Source of the DNA: UBA6059 sp965227155 | GTDB taxonomy: Bacteria > Bacteroidota > Bacteroidia > Cytophagales > Cyclobacteriaceae | DNA: 64,000 nt | Direction of reading: 5' to 3' | Assembly: GCA_965227155.1 (NCBI GenBank) | Contig: OZ245731.1 | Coordinates: 4,712,001 to 4,776,000 of the forward strand | Shown here: positions 59,546 to 64,000 of the stretch, piece after piece | Layout: every line of letters starts with the position of its first letter | How positions within the stretch are numbered: position 1 is the stretch's first letter | Program-made: the position numbers and the translations under genes | The notes under the pieces: model-generated | The model's input: only the letters and a program-made list of their open reading frames with translations | Told to the model about the DNA's origin: nothing | Database searches by the model: none

Positions 59546-59577
59546 TCAAATTAAAAGTAGTTGATTTACTAAGTTTG
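59546..59577 (+). promoter_or_regulatory. Candidate hisS promoter
   Basis: TAAGTTTG at 59570-59577 matches the TAnnTTTG -7 box; a weak TTC-type -33 element lies about 22 bases upstream. The hisS ATG is 19 bases downstream. Confidence 0.4.
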
Positions 59578-59596
59578 CAAGCCAAATTTAAACCGC

Positions 59597-60967
59597 ATGT
59601 CACAAAAACCCAGCTTACCAAAAGGCACCAGAGATTTTGGCCCGGAGGCAATGATGAAAAGAAATTTCATTTTCAAAACCATAAGGGCATGCTTTGAAAA
59701 ATATGGCTTTCAACCCATTGAAACCCCTTCTTTAGAAAACCTCAGCACACTAACAGGTAAATATGGTGATGAGGGCGATCAACTGCTATTTAAAATCCTC
59801 AATAGTGGGGACTTTCTCAAAAAGACAACCCATGAAGATTACATTCAGGGCAGTAGCATTTTGCTCCCAAAAATTGCAGAAAAAGGGCTACGGTATGATT
59901 TGACAGTGCCTTTCGCCCGATTTGTGGTCAGTCACCAGCATGAGCTCACTTTTCCTTTCAAAAGGTATCAAATGCAACCGGTTTGGCGCGCTGATCGACC
60001 GCAAAAAGGTAGGTACAGGGAATTTTACCAATGTGATGCAGATATTATTGGATCAAATGCACTCGGCAATGAAGCTGAGTTGATACAACTTATTGGTGAT
60101 GTGTTTACAGCGTTGGGCTTAACAGATTACGAAATACATTTTAATAACAGAAAAATTTTATCCGGCCTTGCAGAATATGCTGAGGCACCTACAAAGGAAA
60201 GTGAGCTTTGTGTAGCCATCGATAAGCTGGACAAAATTGGCCTTGATAAGGTGTTGGAAGAACTTGATGAACGAGGTTTTTCCAAACAGTCATCTCAAAA
60301 GGTGGCGGAATTCCTTCAGCAGTCCGGAGATAACACTTCACTGGTTGATAGTTTGAGCGAGATGATAGGTGATACTCAAAATGGTAAAACCGGAATCCAG
60401 GAAGTAACAAGTCTGCTTAATTTGACAACCCAATACAAGAAAGAAGTACCCCTTGTTTTTGATCCTAAATTAGCCAGGGGCTTGTCTTATTACACAGGTA
60501 CAATCATAGAAGTTAAACCGACAAGTGTGCAAATGGGTAGTATTGTAGGTGGTGGAAGATATGATAATTTGACAGGTGTATTTGGGATGCCAGACATGTC
60601 GGGTGTAGGTATTTCTTTTGGCGTTGATCGCATTTACGATGTAATGAATGAGCTAGACCTATTCCCGAAGAATGAGCTTACAGGCACAGCATTATTATTG
60701 ATCACTTTAGACGATCAGGCTTTTAATCATGCTTTAGGCATGCTTCCAATGCTTAGAGATGCGGGGGTAGCCACGGAGTTATTCCCGGAACCGGTAAAAA
60801 TCAAAAAGCAATTTCAGTATGCTAACCGGAAAAACATTCCTTATACATTGGTGGTAGGAAGCGCAGAGTTGGAAACTGAGCAATACACTTTGAAAAATAT
60901 GGTGTCTGGTCAACAATCCGTTTTATCTTTAAGTGGGATTATAGATCAAATTAATAATGAACTGTAA
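59597..60967 (+). CDS. hisS: Histidine-tRNA ligase
   Basis: A 456-residue class II aminoacyl-tRNA synthetase that charges tRNA-His. It begins with KPSLPKGTRDFGPEAM, has motif 2 (WRADRPQKGRYREFYQCDAD, about 131-150), the histidine-specific LARGLSYYTGTIIEV, motif 3 GVGISFGVDRIYD, and the C-terminal anticodon-binding domain (about 370-456). Length is in the family's normal range, and nothing looks damaged. It is monocistronic, with promoter candidate upstream and the gliding-type protein starting 42 bases later. Confidence 0.97.
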   Translation: MSQKPSLPKGTRDFGPEAMMKRNFIFKTIRACFEKYGFQPIETPSLENLSTLTGKYGDEGDQLLFKILNSGDFLKKTTHEDYIQGSSILLPKIAEKGLRYDLTVPFARFVVSHQHELTFPFKRYQMQPVWRADRPQKGRYREFYQCDADIIGSNALGNEAELIQLIGDVFTALGLTDYEIHFNNRKILSGLAEYAEAPTKESELCVAIDKLDKIGLDKVLEELDERGFSKQSSQKVAEFLQQSGDNTSLVDSLSEMIGDTQNGKTGIQEVTSLLNLTTQYKKEVPLVFDPKLARGLSYYTGTIIEVKPTSVQMGSIVGGGRYDNLTGVFGMPDMSGVGISFGVDRIYDVMNELDLFPKNELTGTALLLITLDDQAFNHALGMLPMLRDAGVATELFPEPVKIKKQFQYANRKNIPYTLVVGSAELETEQYTLKNMVSGQQSVLSLSGIIDQINNEL

Positions 60968-61009
60968 TCTTAATTGGTAAGAAACGTTATGAATATCAAA
61001 TAACAGCTT

Positions 61010-62830
61010 GTGCAAAGGGTAATAGTATTTTTGATACTTGAGATGGCCATATTGAGTGCAGGGAAATTGCTTGCTCAAAATACTAGTGCCATAGGCAGGT
61101 TTCAAGTGAATTATGCACGCGGTTGCCCCCCATTCACACTGGAAATTACGGAACTCATACCTTTTGACGAGACTTTCTATCAATTTCAGGATTCTATAAC
61201 CAGTCAGACTACCTACACTTTCGATAGTGTGGGCACCTACACTATTTATCAATTTATACAGGAGGATAATAACCCAAATGGAAAAATTGATAGTATTCAA
61301 TTAATCCTGCATGAATCCAGGCAGCCTGATTTTGCGATATTCACCTGCCCCGGTAATAACGTGGCTGTAGAAATCACTGAAGACTATTATGATTTTTACC
61401 GCGTCTTTTTCTCTCCAACAAACACTTTGGATGTTCTTCCATTTGAAACTACGCCTTTTGTACAAAATACTCCCGGCAATACCCAAATAACCGTTCAGGG
61501 CTTTTTTGATGGTGGTAGTCCTTCCTGTGGATCCAATACCAGAACTTTTATACCAGAGGCATCGATTCCTCCTGCGGATTTCAATAGGCTGGCAGTTTTG
61601 CAGGACACCATTGCCGTGATAAACTATGATATCCCACAGGGTTTTGATTACTCGCTGGAGCGGCTGGAAAATGATAGTAGTTTTACGCCCATAGCCACGC
61701 TAGATCCCTCTATTGACTTTTATGATTATTATAAATCAGACCTTAGTGCTGAAGATTGTTTCAGGATTGTAACCACTGACGCCTGCGACGGGAGTTTGAT
61801 AGCCAGCGATACCCTTTGTGTTTTAGACCTAAACATTGCCAACGCACCAGAAGGAAACACTATTAACTTCAATAGTCAAATCAGCAGTCAAATTACAGTT
61901 TTTAAAGACAGCATACCGGTTTATATTGGTTCAGCAGGCACCTTTGTAGATACAGACCTTACATGCAACGTTCAAAACTGCTATGTGGCAAGACAAGGCA
62001 AGTCCTTTTCACAATCTATTTGCATCACTCCTACGGACATATTGATACAGGAGAGTCCTGAGAATCTTCAATCCACCTTTGTGGGTTCTAATCTGGAGCT
62101 ATCATGGGAGCTGCCCGATGAAATAGATGCACAAAGCTACATCCTCTATCGAAGCAACAGACCGAGTTCTATTTTTGGGCAGGATCAGACTTACGTCATT
62201 GAAGGAAGGCAGGCTTTACAGAATGCAACTTACGCTCTTGAGTTTGTGGATGAATGTGGTAATGAATCTACCCGGTCCAATGTAACGCAACCGGTTGTTC
62301 TTGATGCACAGAAACTGGAAGACGGACTATACGAATTAAGCTGGAACCGGTACGAAGGCTGGCCAGAAGGCATTAAGCATTATTTTTTGCAGATACAGGA
62401 TGAAAACGGCAACTGGAGTGAAGAAACACTCATTTTTAGTGGTAGGTCAATCGAAGTAAGGCCAGCGCAAAGCATTGCCACCTACCGTATAAGAGCAATA
62501 TCAGCCTTAGACAACCCTCGGGAGAGCTTTTCCAATCCGGTAACCCTGGAAGGGCAACCTACCCTTCTGCTACCTAATGCTTTTACCCCCAATGAGGACG
62601 GCCTTAATGAATCATTTAGGGCAGTAGGTTCTGATATTTTCAATTTTCAGATGCTCATTTTCAATCAATGGGGAGAGATTTTATTTGAGTCGAAGGATAT
62701 AGATGTAGGCTGGACGGGTTTTTATAAGGGAGCTCTTATGCCTCCCGGCTATTATATGTATAAGGTCCAATTTGAAGACGATCGGGGCAACATCTTCGAA
62801 CAAAGAGGTAATTTTGTGTTAATAAGATAA
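61010..62830 (+). CDS. Secreted protein with gliding-motility-associated (T9SS type B) C-terminal domain
   Basis: A 606-residue protein started at a GTG (61010), since no ATG fits and this start gives a signal peptide (about 1-22, ending KLLAQ). An N-terminal PKD-like Ig domain (FQVNYARGCPPFTLEIT) is followed by several beta-rich, fibronectin-III-like segments (SWELPDEIDAQSYILYR, LSWNRYEGWPEGIKHYF). The C-terminus (about 515-606) is the conserved gliding-type domain with LPNAFTPNEDGLNESF and FNQWGEILFESKD, a sorting signal that directs the protein through the type IX system to the cell surface. It is probably an adhesin-like surface protein; binding target unknown. Confidence 0.9.
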   Translation: MQRVIVFLILEMAILSAGKLLAQNTSAIGRFQVNYARGCPPFTLEITELIPFDETFYQFQDSITSQTTYTFDSVGTYTIYQFIQEDNNPNGKIDSIQLILHESRQPDFAIFTCPGNNVAVEITEDYYDFYRVFFSPTNTLDVLPFETTPFVQNTPGNTQITVQGFFDGGSPSCGSNTRTFIPEASIPPADFNRLAVLQDTIAVINYDIPQGFDYSLERLENDSSFTPIATLDPSIDFYDYYKSDLSAEDCFRIVTTDACDGSLIASDTLCVLDLNIANAPEGNTINFNSQISSQITVFKDSIPVYIGSAGTFVDTDLTCNVQNCYVARQGKSFSQSICITPTDILIQESPENLQSTFVGSNLELSWELPDEIDAQSYILYRSNRPSSIFGQDQTYVIEGRQALQNATYALEFVDECGNESTRSNVTQPVVLDAQKLEDGLYELSWNRYEGWPEGIKHYFLQIQDENGNWSEETLIFSGRSIEVRPAQSIATYRIRAISALDNPRESFSNPVTLEGQPTLLLPNAFTPNEDGLNESFRAVGSDIFNFQMLIFNQWGEILFESKDIDVGWTGFYKGALMPPGYYMYKVQFEDDRGNIFEQRGNFVLIR

Positions 62831-62840
62831 ATGCTAGGAT

Positions 62841-63176
62841 ATGTTTGATATGATGAAAATGATGGGCAAGATGAAGGAAGTCCAGGAGAAAATGAAGGAA
62901 GCCCAGGAATCATTAGGAAATATAACTGCTACGGGAGAATCTGGAGCAGGATTGGTGAAAGCCACTGTTAATGGCAGAAAAGAGCTGATTAGTGTTGAAG
63001 TAGACGACAGTCTTTTTTCCAATGATGATAAAAGAATTTTACAGGATTTAATTGTAGCTGCTACAAATAATGCCCTCAGCAATGTAGATGAACTGGCCAA
63101 AGAACACATGAAAAAAAGCACGGAAGGCATGCTACCCAATATCCCGGGCCTTGATCTGAGTAATTTGATGGGATGA
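62841..63176 (+). CDS. ybaB: YbaB/EbfC family nucleoid-associated protein
   Basis: A 111-residue DNA-binding protein of the YbaB/EbfC family: an N-terminal helix (MGKMKEVQEKMKEAQESL), a central beta-sheet region with ATVNGRKELISVEVDDSLF, and the C-terminal amphipathic helix LIVAATNNALSNVDELAKEHM. It dimerises and binds DNA loosely, affecting gene expression. In many bacteria it is next to dnaX and recR; here it instead overlaps a glycosyltransferase gene by four bases. An ATG three codons in is an alternative start. Confidence 0.92.
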   Translation: MFDMMKMMGKMKEVQEKMKEAQESLGNITATGESGAGLVKATVNGRKELISVEVDDSLFSNDDKRILQDLIVAATNNALSNVDELAKEHMKKSTEGMLPNIPGLDLSNLMG

Positions 63177-64000
63177 GCCTGAAAATCGCCGTATGTATCC
63201 TAAATTATAATGGACGCAAGCTACTACAGCAATTTCTACCCACTGTAGTTGAACATACACCCGCATCACTAGCGGAAATCTACGTGATTGACAATGCCAG
63301 TACTGATGACAGCCTTGCGTATGTAAAGGCTGAATTCCCAACAGTTAAAATTGTCGAAAATACTGAAAATCATGGCTTTACCGGTGGTTACAATATTGGT
63401 TTGCAGCAAATCAATGCCACCTATTATCTACTGATTAATTCAGACATTGAGGTAACCTCTAATTATCTTGAACCGCTGGTCAAAATCCTAGATGAAAATC
63501 CAAATGCCGGTGCATGCCAACCAAAAATCAAGGCCTTTCACCAAAAGGATAGCTTCGAATATGCAGGAGCAGCCGGTGGGTATGTTGATTGGTTGGGCTA
63601 TCCCTTCTGTAGAGGTCGCATCTTTGAAACCCTGGAAAAAGATGAAGGTCAATACGATAATTTACAGCAGGTATTTTGGGCAAGTGGTGCCTGTATGTTA
63701 ATCAAATCCACGCTTTATCATGAAGTGGGGGGCTTTGATATCTCATTTTTTGCGCACATGGAAGAAATCGACCTCTGCTGGCGCGTTCAGCGATTAGGTT
63801 ATGAAATTTACTGTGAGCCTCAATCCATAGTGTATCATGTGGGTGGCGGTACGCTTAATAAAACCAATCCCAGGAAGACCTATCTTAACTTCAGGAATAG
63901 TGCTTCAATGCTGCATAAGAATGTGGTAGACAATACTGTGTATTGGAAGTTCGCAATAAAAATGGTCCTTGACCTGGTTGCTGCCTTGAAATTTGGCCTT
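63173..64000 (+). CDS. Glycosyltransferase family 2 (C-terminal part beyond window end)
   Basis: The ATG at 63173 overlaps the ybaB stop (ATGA) and the frame is open for 276 codons to the window end. Motifs of a GT-A family 2 enzyme are all present: KIAVCILNYNGRKLLQQF, YVIDNASTDDS, NSDIEVTSNYLEP (metal Asp), WASGACMLIK, FAHMEEIDLCWRVQRLGYE (catalytic ED-like pair) and YHVGGGTLNK. It resembles the rhamnosyltransferase-like enzyme at 43536. A hydrophobic stretch begins at the cut end. The product may glycosylate cell-envelope lipid or the extracellular matrix. Confidence 0.9.
   Translation, partial: MSLKIAVCILNYNGRKLLQQFLPTVVEHTPASLAEIYVIDNASTDDSLAYVKAEFPTVKIVENTENHGFTGGYNIGLQQINATYYLLINSDIEVTSNYLEPLVKILDENPNAGACQPKIKAFHQKDSFEYAGAAGGYVDWLGYPFCRGRIFETLEKDEGQYDNLQQVFWASGACMLIKSTLYHEVGGFDISFFAHMEEIDLCWRVQRLGYEIYCEPQSIVYHVGGGTLNKTNPRKTYLNFRNSASMLHKNVVDNTVYWKFAIKMVLDLVAALKFGL

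Overview
The window comes from a member of the Bacteroidota, most probably a marine-type Cytophagales bacterium. The evidence is a gldA-gldF-gldG gliding operon, a protein ending in a gliding-associated (type IX secretion, type B) C-terminal domain, an LruC-domain lipoprotein, several short Bacteroidota-style lipoprotein signals, and good matches to the TAnnTTTG promoter box. The sequence is moderately AT-rich. I saw no tRNA, rRNA, CRISPR array or insertion sequence.

Region 1 (1-9,700, minus strand) is a sulfur-compound island: a cut-off metallo-beta-lactamase (persulfide dioxygenase-like) gene, a TsdA-like dihaem cytochrome, two small YeeE/YedE-type transporters, a second full-length MBL-rhodanese protein, a SulP anion transporter and a Crp/Fnr regulator. 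The two MBL paralogues carry related TGTnA-N6-TTACn dyads upstream, which fit the site geometry of the Crp/Fnr protein encoded in the same island. A secreted esterase and a DUF262-DUF1524 (GmrSD/SspE-like) anti-phage protein sit inside the island.

Region 2 (10,000-25,900) is mixed metabolic and envelope genes: an unusual double cNMP-domain/PlsC-type acyltransferase fusion with an SGNH hydrolase, a VOC protein coupled to a TPR lipoprotein, an FtsX/MacB-type permease, a lipoprotein polysaccharide deacetylase, a YdeP-like molybdopterin oxidoreductase, a DUF885 lipoprotein, a thioredoxin-fold protein, an HD protein, a phosphotriesterase-family lipoprotein and a short collagen-like lipoprotein.

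Region 3 (26,000-45,600) is exopolysaccharide synthesis in two convergent blocks. The plus block holds a receiver protein, a receiver-like/sugar-transferase fusion, an LruC lipoprotein, a half-size TolC-like protein, a Wzz-like co-polymerase with a degenerate kinase domain, glycosyltransferases, a Wzy-like polymerase and a Wzx-like flippase. The minus block is six overlapping genes (five glycosyltransferases and a hexapeptide acyltransferase). A BLUF blue-light sensor lies between them. Next to the minus block is an H-NOX / hybrid kinase / LytTR regulator operon (45,734-49,918), so light and nitric oxide sensing flank the polysaccharide genes.

Region 4 (50,000-64,000) holds the gliding ABC operon with a DUF4340 gene, an acyl-ACP thioesterase, a helical repeat protein of unknown function, a tiny secreted protein made of five 11-residue repeats, an M20-like peptidase head-to-head with a YfcE-like phosphoesterase, a charged low-complexity protein, hisS, a gliding-type C-terminal-domain protein, ybaB and a glycosyltransferase cut by the window end. 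A pair of related nested inverted-repeat elements (14,712-14,901 and 38,950-39,035) suggests a small dispersed element family.
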